Source: a bacterium
Lineage (GTDB): Bacteria > Myxococcota_A > UBA9160 > UBA6930
Direction of reading: 5' to 3'
Assembly: GCA_024226235.1 (NCBI GenBank)
Contig: JAAELW010000109.1
Span: 1-59,926, forward strand
DNA: 59,926 nucleotides
In this document: piece after piece, positions 26,423-37,007 of the stretch
How positions within the stretch are numbered: the first letter of the stretch is position 1
How the letters are laid out: every line of letters begins with the position of its first letter
Notes under the pieces: model-generated
Told to the model about the DNA's origin: nothing
The model's input: only the letters and a program-made list of their open reading frames with translations
Database searches by the model: none
Translations under genes and position numbers: made by a program

Positions 26423-26764
26423 CTAGTGGAGGGTCTGACCCTTCGGATCGGATTGGGTCCGCATGCGGACCACATAGGCGGACAGGATCTCGATGGCTTC
26501 GTCGAGCTTGCGCAGCTCGTTGGTGAAGTTGCCCATCAGTCGCTGGATCTCCATCAGATCCTGGGCGCTCTTCTTGAGCTCGTTGGCCCCTTTTCGATGC
26601 AGCGCGAAGGTGAGTGCGGCACCAGCCAGGAAACCCTCGTAGGCCTCCGCGTCCAGCGACTTCGCCTTCCGCGCCAACTGGTTGGAGAGCTCCGTCGAGC
26701 TGGGCTCGGGAACCCCCCGATTTTCGAGATCCTGGCGGATCCTATCGGCGGTTCGGTTCGACAT
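26423..26764 (-). CDS. Small helical protein of unknown function
   Basis: A 113-residue protein with no signal peptide. Residues 1-40 are charged, 40-56 hold a hydrophobic patch (GFLAGAALTFALH), and 57-105 form an amphipathic, probably coiled-coil helix (KSAQDLMEIQRLMGNFTNELRKL). Could be a dimeric structural or adaptor protein. ATG 26764; no strong ribosome site. It precedes comEC on the same strand. Confidence 0.6.
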   Translation of the reverse strand: MSNRTADRIRQDLENRGVPEPSSTELSNQLARKAKSLDAEAYEGFLAGAALTFALHRKGANELKKSAQDLMEIQRLMGNFTNELRKLDEAIEILSAYVVRMRTQSDPKGQTLH

Positions 26765-26897
26765 GTACGGGTGATGAGCAAGTGCCGTGCCGCACCCTCT
26801 CGAGTCGGCAACAAAGGTCGTGACCCATTCGAACTCAAAGGGCCTTTGCAGCCTGGCAATTCAATTCGCGCCGATCCCCGGGTGGGTGATTCACTCC

Positions 26898-28859
26898 TCA
26901 TTCGCGGAACTCGACTTCCACAGCTGCCACTCGCTCGGCCGCTTCCGGGGCTTCCAAGGCTTCGCCTGGCGGGGCCGTTCCCGCGTCATCCAGGCTGGCC
27001 ACCGCTCGAAAGAAGCCGTGGATACGGCGGGCATCCTTACGCGAGACTCCAGTCACCCCTTCCAACTCCTCGGGCGACGCGTCCCGAATTCGGCGCAGGG
27101 ATCCGAGCTCTCGAAGCAGGTTGCGCCGTTTGCCGGGACCAATGCCCGGAATTTCCTCCAGGATGGAAGTCAGGCCCAGCTTCTGGCGAAGCGATCGCTG
27201 GAATTCGATCGCGAAGCGATGCGCCTCGTCGCGTATCCGTTGCAGAAGCAGGAGCCCCCGCGAGCTCGGCAAGAGCAGCACCGGATTCAGCCGGTTCGGC
27301 AGGAACAGGCGCTCGGCCTTCAGTCCGCCCGAGCGCTTCACCCGCTCTGACGGACTCTCGGTATCTCGTTCCTTGGCAATCCCCACATGATCCAGCGCCA
27401 GGCCCGCATCGGTCGCCAACGCGGTCACGACCGCCAGTTGCCCGCGCCCGCCATCGACCACCAGCAAGTCCGGCAGTGGCTGCTTTGCGATCTTCTCGAA
27501 TCGCCGCGCGATCACCTCGCGCATGCAGGCCAGGTCATCGCCGGCCGCCGCATCCTTGATGCGGTAGCGCCGATACCCGCTCTTGTCGGGCAGTCCGTCC
27601 TGGAAGGTCACCCGGCTCGCGACGGCCAACGTGCCCTGGAGGTTGGAGACGTCATAGCACTCGATGCGGCGCGGCAGAGCAGAGAGAGAGAGCTTCTGTT
27701 GCAGCTCGGCCAGCGCCGCCTCCACACTCTCACGGTTCTGGATCCTCTGGGCCAGCGCCAGCTCCGCATTGCGCTGCGCCATCGCCACGAGCTCACGGCC
27801 CGCCCCGCGCCTCGGAACACGTATCAAAACGCGTCGCCCTGCTCGTTCTCGGAGCAGCGCCTCCAACGCCGGATCGTCGCCCGCACTGGCGGATGCGAGC
27901 ACTTCCGAAGGAACCTGCCGTTCATGGCCCTCGCCGTAGTACTGGCCCAGAAACGAACTCACGACCTCACCGTCGTCGATGCGCACATCCGAGAACGGAT
28001 ACTCTGCCGAACCGATCACCCGGCCCTCCCGCACGTGAAGCACCTGCACCAGGGCCTCGCCTCCATCGCGTGCAAGACCGAAGACATCGCGATCCACCTG
28101 ACGGTCGCTGACGATCTGCTGGCGTTCGACCGTGTGCTCGACGGCCTGGACGCGATCGCGAAGACGGGCGGCATCCTCGAAGCGCTCTTCTGCGGCCGCC
28201 ACCTGCATGCGTTGTTCGAGGGCCCTGACCAGCTCGCCAGAGCGCCCGCGCAGGAAGAGCTCCGTGCCTTGCAACAACTCGCGGTAGGCTTGCTCACTGA
28301 CCTTGTCACAGCACGGCCCCGGGCAACGCCCCATCTCGAATTCGATGCAGGGGCGCCCGCGCCGCGCATAGTCCTTGAAGACACCCTCGCTACAGGTGCG
28401 CAGCGGGAAGATCCTTCGCAGATTCGAGAGCGCTTGCTTCATCCCCGAAGAAGACGTGTAGGGCCCGAAGTACTGGGCACCGTCGCGCTTGAAACGCCGC
28501 ACCATCGTCAGCCGCGGCCAGCGGTCGCGAGGGTCGAGCCGCAGCGCCAGGTACTGCTTGTCGTCCCGGAACCGCACGTTGAAGGGCGGCTTGTGTTGCT
28601 TGATCAGCTCGTTCTCGAGCAGCAGCGCATCCTTGACGGTAGGTGTGACCAACACGCCCACGTCCACCACCTTCGCCACGAGCTGCGGGACCTGGATCCG
28701 ACCGTCCCCCCCGGCGTTCCAATAGGAGCGCACACGGGTTCGCAGGTTCTGCGCCTTACCCACATAGAGCACCTTGCCGCGGGCGCTCTTCATCAGATAC
28801 ACGCCGGGGCCCGTAGGCAGGCTGGCGATCCGCTCGGCGAGATGCTCTTCGGCAGCCAT
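26898..28859 (-). CDS. uvrC: Excinuclease ABC subunit C
   Basis: A 653-residue UvrC of about usual length. The GIY-YIG nuclease is at the N-terminus (GPGVYLM, VLYVGKAQNLRTRV), then a UVR motif region (EERFEDAARLRDRVQ), an RNase H-like nuclease domain with VDGGRGQL, and HhH repeats (IPGIGPGKRRNLL, VTGVSRKDA). It makes both incisions in nucleotide excision repair after UvrB loading. A 45-residue Ala/Glu-rich tail follows the HhH region. It is 9 bp downstream of uvrB. Confidence 0.97.
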   Translation of the reverse strand: MAAEEHLAERIASLPTGPGVYLMKSARGKVLYVGKAQNLRTRVRSYWNAGGDGRIQVPQLVAKVVDVGVLVTPTVKDALLLENELIKQHKPPFNVRFRDDKQYLALRLDPRDRWPRLTMVRRFKRDGAQYFGPYTSSSGMKQALSNLRRIFPLRTCSEGVFKDYARRGRPCIEFEMGRCPGPCCDKVSEQAYRELLQGTELFLRGRSGELVRALEQRMQVAAAEERFEDAARLRDRVQAVEHTVERQQIVSDRQVDRDVFGLARDGGEALVQVLHVREGRVIGSAEYPFSDVRIDDGEVVSSFLGQYYGEGHERQVPSEVLASASAGDDPALEALLRERAGRRVLIRVPRRGAGRELVAMAQRNAELALAQRIQNRESVEAALAELQQKLSLSALPRRIECYDVSNLQGTLAVASRVTFQDGLPDKSGYRRYRIKDAAAGDDLACMREVIARRFEKIAKQPLPDLLVVDGGRGQLAVVTALATDAGLALDHVGIAKERDTESPSERVKRSGGLKAERLFLPNRLNPVLLLPSSRGLLLLQRIRDEAHRFAIEFQRSLRQKLGLTSILEEIPGIGPGKRRNLLRELGSLRRIRDASPEELEGVTGVSRKDARRIHGFFRAVASLDDAGTAPPGEALEAPEAAERVAAVEVEFRE

Positions 28860-28868
28860 CGCAGCAGT

Positions 28869-30866
28869 TCAGCTCGACTTCAGGCGCTCGGCAGAAAGCT
28901 CCTGGATGCGATCGCGAAGAGCGGCCGCCTGCTCGTACTCGAGCGCATCGGCGGCCTTCTTCATCTCCTCGCGAAGCGCCTCGAGCACAGAGGGCAGCTC
29001 GTGGATCGGAATCTCCGGCTCGGCTCTCTCGTCGCTCTTGGGGACGGTCACGTAGTCGCCCTCCCAGATGGAATCGCGCAGCGAGACGATGGACTTCTGG
29101 ACGGATCGAGGCGTGATGCCGTGCTCCTCGTTGTACGCCATCTGTGCCTCCCTCCGCCGATCCGTCTCGGCCAGCGTCTCGCGGATCGATCCGGTCTGTT
29201 TATCCGCGTAGAGGAACACCGTGCCGCGGATGTTCCGCGCTGCCCGCCCGATCGTCTGGATCAGGCTGCGGGTGGAGCGCAAAAAGCCCTCCTTGTCGGC
29301 ATCGAGGATCGCAACCAGCGAGACCTCCGGAATGTCGAGACCCTCGCGCAGCAGGTTGATCCCCACCAACACATCGAAACCACCTTCCCGAAGCTCACGG
29401 ATGATCTCCGTCCGCTCGATCGTCTGGATGTCGCTGTGCAGGTAGCGCACCTTCACACCGTGGTCGGCGTAGTAGTCGGTCAGCTCCTCGGCCATCCGCT
29501 TGGTCAGTGTCGTGACGAGCACGCGGTCACCCGCTTCGACACGGCTGCGGATCTCGCCCAGCAGGTCGTCGACCTGCCCCTGGGCGGGGCGTATCTCGAC
29601 CGCCGGATCGACCAACCCGGTGGGCCGGATGATCTGTTCCACCACGACCCCTCGGCATTTCTCCATCTCGTAGTCACCCGGAGTCGCGGACACATAGACG
29701 CGAGTGTGGGCTCGCTGCTCCCACTCGTCGAAACGGAGCGGCCGGTTGTCCAGCGCCGAGGGAAGCCGCCAACCAAATTCGACCAGGGTCTCCTTGCGCG
29801 CCCGGTCGCCCCGGTACATCCCGCCGATCTGCGGCACCGAGACATGGCTCTCGTCCAGGAAGACCATTCCGTCCTCGGGGAAGTAGTCGTAGAGGGTGTA
29901 CGGGGTCTCCCCCTCCTGGCGCCCATCGAGCCAGCGCGAGTAGTTCTCGACACCGTGACAAAAACCCATCTCGACCAGGCTCTCCAGGTCGTACGACGTC
30001 CGTTGCTCGAGCCTTTGGGCCTCGAGCAGCTTGCCTTCTTTGTGCAGCAACTCGAGGCGTCCCGCCAACTCGTGCTTGATGCCCTCGCAGGCCTCCGCGA
30101 TGCGCTGCTCGGTGGCTACATAGTGGCTGGCCGGATAGATCATCGCCCGCTTCGGACGCGCCATCACTTTTCCGCGCAGCGGATCGATCTCGGCGATGCT
30201 CTCCACCTCGTCGCCGAAGAATTCGATGCGCAGCGCTCGCTCGCTCTCGTACTGCGGGATCACCTCGACCACGTCACCCCGCACCCGGAACGTGCCTCGC
30301 TGGAAATCGTGATCGTTGCGGTCGTAGAGCATGTCGACGAGTTGGCGCAGGAAGGCATCCCGATCGATGACCGTCCCCACTTCGAGAAAGGCGTGCATCG
30401 CTCCATAGGCTTCCGGCGAGCCCAGCCCGTAGATGCAGGAGACACTGGCGACCACCAGCACATCCTTGCGGGTCAGAAGCGAATGGGTCGCCGAGTGGCG
30501 CAACTTGTCGATCTCATCGTTGATCGACGAGTCCTTTTCGATGTAGGTATCCGTCGAGGGGATATAGGCCTCGGGCTGGTAGTAGTCGTAGTAGGAGACG
30601 AAGTACTCGACCGCGTTCGACGGAAAGAGCTGCTTGAATTCCGCATAGAGCTGGGCCGCCAGCGTCTTGTTCGGAGCCATCACCAACGCCGGCCGGTCGA
30701 GCGCCTCGACCACGCAAGCCATCGTGAAGGACTTGCCACTCCCGGTCACACCGAGAAGTGTCTGGTGAGTATCTCCCCGCTGGATACCTTCGACCAGTTC
30801 GCCGATCGCGCGCGGCTGGTCTCCTGCGGGCTCGAATTCACTCTCGAGCTTGAATGGCTGACTCAC
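28869..30866 (-). CDS. uvrB: Excinuclease ABC subunit B
   Basis: A 665-residue UvrB. Walker [11 protein letters not shown] near residue 40, the damage-probing beta-hairpin segment [18 protein letters not shown], the helicase box FLDESH and C-terminal helicase motifs ([26 protein letters not shown]), closing with a UVR domain that binds UvrC. ATG 30866 overlaps the cysS stop by 4 nt, so the ispD-ispF-cysS-uvrB-uvrC run should be translationally linked. Confidence 0.97.
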   Translation of the reverse strand: MSQPFKLESEFEPAGDQPRAIGELVEGIQRGDTHQTLLGVTGSGKSFTMACVVEALDRPALVMAPNKTLAAQLYAEFKQLFPSNAVEYFVSYYDYYQPEAYIPSTDTYIEKDSSINDEIDKLRHSATHSLLTRKDVLVVASVSCIYGLGSPEAYGAMHAFLEVGTVIDRDAFLRQLVDMLYDRNDHDFQRGTFRVRGDVVEVIPQYESERALRIEFFGDEVESIAEIDPLRGKVMARPKRAMIYPASHYVATEQRIAEACEGIKHELAGRLELLHKEGKLLEAQRLEQRTSYDLESLVEMGFCHGVENYSRWLDGRQEGETPYTLYDYFPEDGMVFLDESHVSVPQIGGMYRGDRARKETLVEFGWRLPSALDNRPLRFDEWEQRAHTRVYVSATPGDYEMEKCRGVVVEQIIRPTGLVDPAVEIRPAQGQVDDLLGEIRSRVEAGDRVLVTTLTKRMAEELTDYYADHGVKVRYLHSDIQTIERTEIIRELREGGFDVLVGINLLREGLDIPEVSLVAILDADKEGFLRSTRSLIQTIGRAARNIRGTVFLYADKQTGSIRETLAETDRRREAQMAYNEEHGITPRSVQKSIVSLRDSIWEGDYVTVPKSDERAEPEIPIHELPSVLEALREEMKKAADALEYEQAAALRDRIQELSAERLKSS

Positions 30867-32275
30867 GGGTCGTTGCGTCTCCAGATGGGGCCCTCGGGCG
30901 TGTCCTCGATCACGATCTGCTCAGCCGCCAGTTCGTCGCGAATCCGGTCGGCCTCTGCCCACTGCTTCGCCTCCCGGGCAGCCTGGCGCGCGGCCACGAG
31001 CCCGTCGATGCGCGGGTCCGTCTCCTGGGTCGCCTGCGGGAGCTCTGCCGTCAAGAGGTCGAGACCCAGCCAAGCGTCACATTCCGTCAGCAGAGCGCGA
31101 CGGGTCGCGGGCGAGAGGCTCTCGTCCCGGACGATCCCGGTGGCGGCGGCCAGCGCCCGGGGTGCGTTCAGATCGTCACGCACGGCCTCGCGGAACTCGG
31201 CTCGTCGTGGCTGGGCTGCGGATTCATCGACGTTGCCCTCCGTCGCCAACGCCTGCGCCTGAGCGACGAGCCGGCGGTAGCCCGTCTCCGCAGCCCGCAG
31301 GCCCTGCTCGGCGACGTTCTGCTGCTTCCTGTAGTGCGCCTGGAGCAGGAAGTAGCGAAATCCGAGGGGCGAAATCCCCATCGCCTCGAGCTCTTCCAGC
31401 AACAGCACGTTCCCCGTGCTCTTGGCGATCTTCTCACCGCCGAAGACGAGCCAATCCTCGTGCATCCAGATGCTCACCCACGGATGCACGCCAAGCGCGG
31501 TCTCACTCTGGGCGATCTCGTTGGTGTGGTGCACCGTCAGATGCTCGACTCCACCGGTGTGGATGTCGAAACGCGTCCCCAGGTATTTCGTGCTCATCGC
31601 CGAGCATTCGATATGCCAGCCGGGGAAGCCCCTGCCCCAAGGCGAATCCCATTCCTGCTGCCGTTTCAATTCGGGGTCGGCGAACTTCCAGAGCGCGAAA
31701 TCGGCGGGTTGCTTCTTGCCCACGACGTCTGCAATGCGCTGCCCCCCCTGCTGCTGGTCGAGATCGAGGCGCGCCAATTCGGTGTAACGGGGAAACTTCG
31801 AGACATCGAAGTAGATCCCGTCATCGATTCGGTAGGTCACGCCCTTCTCTTCGAGCACGCGGATCATCTCGATCTGCTCTTCGATGTGCTCGGTCGCCTT
31901 GCAGAGCACCTCCGGGTCGAGGCAGTTCAGTCGACGCCGATCGCGCAGCCATTGCCCGGTGTACTCGGCCGCAATCTCCTCGGCCCGCCGGCCGGTCTTC
32001 TGCGCGGCGACTTCCATCTTGTCATCACCGGCGTCGGAGTCGTCCGTCAGATGTCCGACATCGGTCACGTTGGTCACGTGGGTGACGCGCAACCCCTCCA
32101 TCAAGAGCGCCCGCTTCAGCAGGTCCGCAAACACATTCGGGCGCATGTTGCCGATGTGCTGAGGCGAATACACCGTCGGTCCGCAGGTGTAGACCCTCGC
32201 TTGCCCGGCTTCGATCGGAACGAAGCGCTCCTTGCGACGCGTGCGCGAGTTGAAGAGGAACAGCCCGTCAGTCAT
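30863..32275 (-). CDS. cysS: Cysteinyl-tRNA synthetase
   Basis: A 470-residue class I aminoacyl-tRNA synthetase. CGPTVY (zinc ligand), the HIGH-like HIGN in [10 protein letters not shown], the second zinc/selectivity part WHIECSAM, and the KMSKS-like [10 protein letters not shown] are all present; the C-terminus carries the DALR-like helical region. It charges tRNA-Cys. It overlaps ispF and uvrB by 4 nt each. Confidence 0.97.
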   Translation of the reverse strand: MTDGLFLFNSRTRRKERFVPIEAGQARVYTCGPTVYSPQHIGNMRPNVFADLLKRALLMEGLRVTHVTNVTDVGHLTDDSDAGDDKMEVAAQKTGRRAEEIAAEYTGQWLRDRRRLNCLDPEVLCKATEHIEEQIEMIRVLEEKGVTYRIDDGIYFDVSKFPRYTELARLDLDQQQGGQRIADVVGKKQPADFALWKFADPELKRQQEWDSPWGRGFPGWHIECSAMSTKYLGTRFDIHTGGVEHLTVHHTNEIAQSETALGVHPWVSIWMHEDWLVFGGEKIAKSTGNVLLLEELEAMGISPLGFRYFLLQAHYRKQQNVAEQGLRAAETGYRRLVAQAQALATEGNVDESAAQPRRAEFREAVRDDLNAPRALAAATGIVRDESLSPATRRALLTECDAWLGLDLLTAELPQATQETDPRIDGLVAARQAAREAKQWAEADRIRDELAAEQIVIEDTPEGPIWRRNDP

Positions 32276-32757
32276 TCGTCGCTCGTCTCCAACAATACGA
32301 CCGCCTGGGCGGCAATCCCTTCGCCGCGACCGATCGCCCCGAGCTCGTCGGTACTGGTGATCTTGACGTTCACACGCGCCTCCGGCGCGCCCAGTGCCTC
32401 AGAAACACCCTTGCGCATCGCGGCCTGGTACGGTGCCAACCGCGGAGTCTGGGCGATGACCGTCGCATCACAGTTGCCCACCCGGAAACCCGCCTCCCGC
32501 GCCAGCGCGATGACCCGCAGCAGGAGCTCCCGGGAGGCGATCCCGCGCAGGCTCTCGTCCGACGACGGAAAGTGGCGACCGAGGTCTCCCTCTCCGAGAG
32601 CGCCGAGCACAGCATCGGTCACTGCGTGAAGCAGAGCATCCCCATCGGAGTGGCCCGCCAACCCGCGATCCGACGGAATCTCCACACCCCCAAGCACCAG
32701 TCTTCGCCCGTTCGCCAACGCGTGGACGTCGAAGCCCATCCCCACCCGAAGAGTCAT
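32272..32757 (-). CDS. ispF: 2-C-methyl-D-erythritol 2,4-cyclodiphosphate synthase
   Basis: A 161-residue IspF. GFDVH near the N-terminus supplies the Zn ligands (D and H) and HSDGDALLHAVTDAVLGA is the signature. It closes the ring of CDP-ME 2-phosphate in the non-mevalonate isoprenoid pathway. The 4-nt overlap with ispD and with cysS indicates coupled translation; separate IspD and IspF, not a fusion as in some relatives. Confidence 0.96.
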   Translation of the reverse strand: MTLRVGMGFDVHALANGRRLVLGGVEIPSDRGLAGHSDGDALLHAVTDAVLGALGEGDLGRHFPSSDESLRGIASRELLLRVIALAREAGFRVGNCDATVIAQTPRLAPYQAAMRKGVSEALGAPEARVNVKITSTDELGAIGRGEGIAAQAVVLLETSDE

Positions 32758-33476
32758 CGAGCCCCCCTTTGGAGCACGGCTTCAGCCCAGACCAGGTCAG
32801 CAGCCGTCGTGATCTTTCGATTGATCGGATCGCCCTCGACCACCCGCACCTCCACGCCGAGACGGGCGACCAACGCCGCGTCATCCGTTCCCAGAACTCC
32901 GTCCGTTTGCGCCTTGGCCAAGGCCTCGCGCAGCCAGTCCACCCGGAAGGCCTGCGGCGTGAGCGCGGCACGGAGCGCTCCTCGAGCCAGGGTCGTCCGG
33001 AGGGTGTCGGCCTCGACCTGATGGATCGTATCGGTCACGGGCGTAGCGAGCAGCGCTGCGCCGCAATCGAGCGCTGCCTGGACCACCCGCCGCACATCGG
33101 CCGCAGGCACCAGCGGGCGGGCCGCATCGTGGACGACAACGTGGCTCACCTGGTCGGGAAGTGCTTCGAGTCCGGCCGCGACCGAATCCTGGCGCTCCGC
33201 CCCCCCCACGACGGCGGGTGCGAGACCGCGAAGCCCGGCCAGCTCCCCCGCAGAGGCCTCGAAACGGGCACGCCACGCCTCGGGGACCACCGGAACCAGT
33301 CGGTCGATCTCGGGCGCCTCAGCCAACCTCAGCAGCGAGCGGACGAGCAGGGAACGTCCTGCCACCTCGAGAAAGGCCTTCGGCGGCAGGTCGTTTTCGA
33401 CGCCACCGGATGAAACCAGGCTGCGGCGCATGCGCTGGCCTCGACCGGCGGCCAGCACGAGAGCGGCCACGCTCAT
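32754..33476 (-). CDS. ispD: 2-C-methyl-D-erythritol 4-phosphate cytidylyltransferase
   Basis: A 240-residue nucleotidyltransferase from ATG 33476; a TTG lies three codons upstream. LAAGRGQRM is the CTP-binding loop, and VVHDAARPLV and the SVAAGL segment are further signatures. A short acidic-free insertion (SLVSSGGVEND) follows the glycine-rich loop. It makes CDP-ME, handing the pathway to IspF next door. It is the first gene of the minus-strand operon and diverges from tolC across 133 bp. Confidence 0.95.
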   Translation of the reverse strand: MSVAALVLAAGRGQRMRRSLVSSGGVENDLPPKAFLEVAGRSLLVRSLLRLAEAPEIDRLVPVVPEAWRARFEASAGELAGLRGLAPAVVGGAERQDSVAAGLEALPDQVSHVVVHDAARPLVPAADVRRVVQAALDCGAALLATPVTDTIHQVEADTLRTTLARGALRAALTPQAFRVDWLREALAKAQTDGVLGTDDAALVARLGVEVRVVEGDPINRKITTAADLVWAEAVLQRGAR

Positions 33477-33609
33477 GGCGCGCAAGATAGCGGACCCAGC
33501 GTGCCTTCCCCCCCGGGGTTGCTAACGTAGGCCGGCGCGCTCTTCGATCGATGCGCCGATGCCGTAGCCGGGACCCGACCCGCGCACGGCGCTTGGAGGG
33601 GAACTCTCG

Positions 33610-35325
33610 ATGGCTCGCCATCTGCTCGCGGCTCTGCTCACCCTTGGATTGGCCCTACCGGCCCTTTCGGAAGACCCTCCGGAGGCGGTCGAAGCGGAGG
33701 TCACCACCCTACCGGGCGGCGTCCAGCCCGATCTGCGTGGCGAACTGGCTCTTTCGTTGCACGACGCGATCGCGATGGGCATCGAGAACAACCTCGACGT
33801 GGAGATCGTGCGACACGATCCGCTGATCGCCGAGCAGGAGCACCGCATCGCACACGGTATTCACGATCCGAGCCTCTACGGAACGTTCGACTACGCGAGC
33901 CGGGAGACACCGGTCGCGAGCGCTCTGCAGGCAAGCGACCGGCTCGTCGAACGCGAAACGACGGGGAGCGGCGGCGTCTCAGGCCTGATCCCGAAGCTCG
34001 GTTGGACATACGATCTGGGCTTCACCGGCCGACGGATCACGACGACGTCGTCGATCTCCGAGCTCTCTCCCGAATACAATTCCGCGCTGACTGCCAAGTT
34101 CACCGCACCGATCCTGAAGGGTTTCCTCTGGGGCCAAGCCTGGACCCAGGTCAAGATCACCGGCCTTGGTGATGAGATCGCACAGCAGCAGTTCCGCCAG
34201 CAGCTGATGGACATCGTTGGCGGTATCGAGAATGCCTATTGGGATCTGGCCGCCCAGAAGGAGAACCGGACGGTCGCGAACAAGAGCCTCGAGACCTCCC
34301 GAGCGCTGCTCGGCCAGACCAACGCACAATACGAAGTGGGTGTCGTCTCCCGGGTCGAGGTCACCGAGTCGGAAGCCGGAGTGGCCGATCGTGAGTTCCG
34401 CCAGATCGGCGCCGAGAACCTCTACCTCACGGCTCAGGACACGCTGATCGATTCAGTGCTGGGTCCGTACCTCTCCCCTTCCTCGGACCTGAAGATCGTT
34501 CCCACCGACAAGCCGGAGGCGTACACGACCTTCAAGCTCGACCGGGAAGAGAGCGCTCGCAAGGCGTTCGAGAAGCGCCCGGAGCTCGAGATCGCGCGCC
34601 GGCAGCTGGCGCAGAGCAGGATCAGCTTGAAGTTTGCGCGCAATCAGCGGCTGCCCCAGCTGGATCTGGTGGGGAGCTACGGCTACCACGGGCTCGCGGG
34701 CGGTACGAATCCAACCCCGCCGATCTTCGGCGGCGGAGACCCGCAGGTCGCGACCGTGACCGATCTCACAACGGGAAGCGTGGTACCGGTTTCGGTCCTC
34801 GACACGACGCCCCAGGAGCAGCGAGTCCGGCAGCCCGTCCAGGTCGGCCGCCGCTTCTCGAGCGCTGACGACGACTACTTCTCTGCCGACGGTGCCAAGC
34901 AGTGGACCGGCGGGGCCCGGCTGACGATCCCGCTCGGCAACCGCGCGGGACGGGGGGGTGTCAGCAAGGCGGAGCTCGAACTGCGCAAGGCGCGCACCTC
35001 CTTGCGGCGCCTCGAGCAGCAGATCGTGATCGACGTTCGAAAATCCGTGCGCAATCTGCAGTCCGCCCAGCTGGGCATCGAGGCCGCCGAGCGAAGGCAG
35101 GTGGCGGCTGAGGAGCAGCATCGGGCCGAGCAGATCCGGCTCGAGCACGGCGAGTCGACGCCTTTCGACGTGTTGCAGCGGGAAGAGGACCTGGTCGAAG
35201 CGCAGAGCCAGAAGATCGGGGCGCTGCAGATCTACCACAGTTCCGTCGCCGGTCTGGACCGCGCACAGGGAACGATTCTCGAAGATCGCGGTGTGGTCGT
35301 CGAAGAGGCGCTACCGCTGCGTTAA
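33610..35325 (+). CDS. TolC-family outer membrane efflux protein
   Basis: A 571-residue outer membrane factor with signal peptide ending LPALSE. Two OEP repeats are visible: a first with LSLHDAIAMGIENNLDVEI and long helices to about 290, and a second with ESARKAFEKRPELEIARRQ and the helix of LRRLEQQIVIDVRKSVRNLQ. It forms the exit duct for type I secretion or multidrug efflux; its inner membrane partners are not adjacent. GGAGGGG precedes ATG 33610. It is 30 bp upstream of the bactofilin gene. Confidence 0.9.
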   Translation: MARHLLAALLTLGLALPALSEDPPEAVEAEVTTLPGGVQPDLRGELALSLHDAIAMGIENNLDVEIVRHDPLIAEQEHRIAHGIHDPSLYGTFDYASRETPVASALQASDRLVERETTGSGGVSGLIPKLGWTYDLGFTGRRITTTSSISELSPEYNSALTAKFTAPILKGFLWGQAWTQVKITGLGDEIAQQQFRQQLMDIVGGIENAYWDLAAQKENRTVANKSLETSRALLGQTNAQYEVGVVSRVEVTESEAGVADREFRQIGAENLYLTAQDTLIDSVLGPYLSPSSDLKIVPTDKPEAYTTFKLDREESARKAFEKRPELEIARRQLAQSRISLKFARNQRLPQLDLVGSYGYHGLAGGTNPTPPIFGGGDPQVATVTDLTTGSVVPVSVLDTTPQEQRVRQPVQVGRRFSSADDDYFSADGAKQWTGGARLTIPLGNRAGRGGVSKAELELRKARTSLRRLEQQIVIDVRKSVRNLQSAQLGIEAAERRQVAAEEQHRAEQIRLEHGESTPFDVLQREEDLVEAQSQKIGALQIYHSSVAGLDRAQGTILEDRGVVVEEALPLR

Positions 35326-35355
35326 GATCCGACTTCGCCGTTACCGGAGGACGCC

Positions 35356-35922
35356 GTGAGCTTGTTCGGAAAGAGTCAGCACGACTCCACGACCGACAAG
35401 GACAAGGAGAAGGAGAAGGAAGCTCCTGCGCCCCAATCCGTTGTCGTGGCGGCCAAGACACCAGCCGAGAGGCCGGTACCGAGCGTATCCGGGCGGGAAC
35501 ACGAGCAATTCCAAGGAGGGTCCAACGTGGCCAATATCGGCAAGTCCATCACCATCAAGGGCGATCTCACGGGCAACGAAGATCTCCAGATCGACGGCAA
35601 GGTCGACGGCCGCATCGATCTTCCGAACAACCAGCTCACGATCGGCGCCGAAGGCGAGGTCAAGGCAGAAGTGACGGCGAAGGCCGTGACCGTGATCGGG
35701 CATGTGACGGGCAATCTGTCCGCAACAGACAAGATCGAGGTCGAAGGCTCCGGAATCGTCGACGGCGATGTCTGCGCGCCGCGTCTGATCATCCAGGAAG
35801 GCGCAGTACTGAATGGCGCGGTGGAGATGGGACACAAGGCCACCGCCAAGCAGACGGCTTCCCCTTCGCTGCCAAAACCAGTCGCCAGCAGCCCCGCCGC
35901 CGGGGCAAGCGCGGAGGGCTGA
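35356..35922 (+). CDS. Bactofilin (polymer-forming cytoskeletal protein)
   Basis: A 188-residue protein: charged, Lys/Glu-rich disordered N-terminus (1-55), then a bactofilin beta-helix from about 60 to 160 (GKSITIKGDLTGNEDLQIDGKVDGRI, with the repeat spacing of a six-stranded coil), and an Ala/Ser/Pro-rich tail. It polymerises without nucleotide and acts in cell shape or polar organisation. The start is GTG 35356 with GGAGG upstream. Expected to be co-transcribed with the outer membrane protein gene; convergent with secF. Confidence 0.92.
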   Translation: MSLFGKSQHDSTTDKDKEKEKEAPAPQSVVVAAKTPAERPVPSVSGREHEQFQGGSNVANIGKSITIKGDLTGNEDLQIDGKVDGRIDLPNNQLTIGAEGEVKAEVTAKAVTVIGHVTGNLSATDKIEVEGSGIVDGDVCAPRLIIQEGAVLNGAVEMGHKATAKQTASPSLPKPVASSPAAGASAEG

Positions 35923-35957
35923 GCCGGGAGGGGATGAATCGCCAGGGGGCCGTTGGC

Positions 35958-36998
35958 CTACTTCCCCCGGCCTTTCTTCTTGCCCTTCACCTTCTTCGTG
36001 CCCGGAACCTTCTTTGTGCCCGGAACAGCGGCCGGGATGGCGACTTCACTACCGAGCCGGGTTTCGAGCCATAGAAGCGTCGGGCTGGCGATGTAGATCG
36101 AAGAGTAGGTGCCGATCGCGACGCCGATGGCCATCGCCAGAGCGAAGGGGCGTACCACGTCGCCGCCGAGCACGAGCAGGCAAAGCACTGCGGCCAGGGT
36201 GGTGATCGAGGTCAACACCGTCCGGGACAAGGTCTGGTTCACGCTCCGATTCAACACTTCCCGGAGGTCATGCTTGGTGCGCAGCTCCATGTTCTCCCGC
36301 ACCCGGTCGTAGACGATGATCGTATCGTTCAGGCTGTAGCCGATGATCGCCAGTAGGGCTGCGAGTACGCGCAGATCGAATTCGAGCCCGAACAGCACCC
36401 AGATCGAGCAAGTGATCAGCACGTCGTGGAGGAGCGCCACCACCGCTCCCGGAGCGAAGCGCGCCGAGAAGCGGAATGCGATGTAGGCGAGGATCAGCAG
36501 GCAGGCGATGCCCATCGCACGCAGGCCATCTTCGCGCAGTTCTGCGCCCACCTTCGGGCCAACGAATTCGACGCGCTGGCGATCGTGGGGACCGATCTCG
36601 CCCGTGAGCGCTTCGTCCAGCGCCACGATCCGATCATTGGTGGCGGCCAGCGTCCCGCTCTCGACCGCTGTCGGGTCATCCTCGCGCTCGATGCGCCGCT
36701 CACCGGGGAACTTGATCAGGAATTCGTTCGCTTCCGGCTTGCCGTAGCGGATGACACTGGCACCGTCGATCTCGAGCCCCGTGACGACCTTGCGAATGGC
36801 GCCCTCGTCGGCCACCACGCCATTGTGGAAGCGGATCTGCACTTCGGTGCCGCCGGCGAAATCGATGCCCATCTGGATGCCACGTGTGGCCACACCCACG
36901 AACCCGGCGACGATGAGCGCCAGTGAGAGCGTCACGCAGATGCGCGACTTCGAGAGGAAATCGAATTGGGTGTCGGGCTTGATGATCTCGACGGACAC
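35958..36998 (-). CDS. secF: Protein translocase subunit SecF
   Basis: A 346-residue SecF with six membrane segments, a periplasmic domain after the first one (GIDFAGGTEVQIRFH) and the signature GYSLNDTIIVYDRVREN. Works with SecD to drive the proton-powered late step of protein export. The C-terminus carries a Lys-rich tail containing two copies of an about 6-residue unit (PGTKKV), not typical of SecF, and likely in the cytoplasm. Nine bp downstream of secD. Confidence 0.96.
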   Translation of the reverse strand: MSVEIIKPDTQFDFLSKSRICVTLSLALIVAGFVGVATRGIQMGIDFAGGTEVQIRFHNGVVADEGAIRKVVTGLEIDGASVIRYGKPEANEFLIKFPGERRIEREDDPTAVESGTLAATNDRIVALDEALTGEIGPHDRQRVEFVGPKVGAELREDGLRAMGIACLLILAYIAFRFSARFAPGAVVALLHDVLITCSIWVLFGLEFDLRVLAALLAIIGYSLNDTIIVYDRVRENMELRTKHDLREVLNRSVNQTLSRTVLTSITTLAAVLCLLVLGGDVVRPFALAMAIGVAIGTYSSIYIASPTLLWLETRLGSEVAIPAAVPGTKKVPGTKKVKGKKKGRGK

Positions 36999-37007
36999 GG
37001 CGAACTC

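Noticed and set aside
27387-31262. A 1291-codon plus-strand open frame across uvrC, uvrB and cysS
   Set aside because: It is the shadow of three strongly conserved minus-strand genes, with no recognisable domain.
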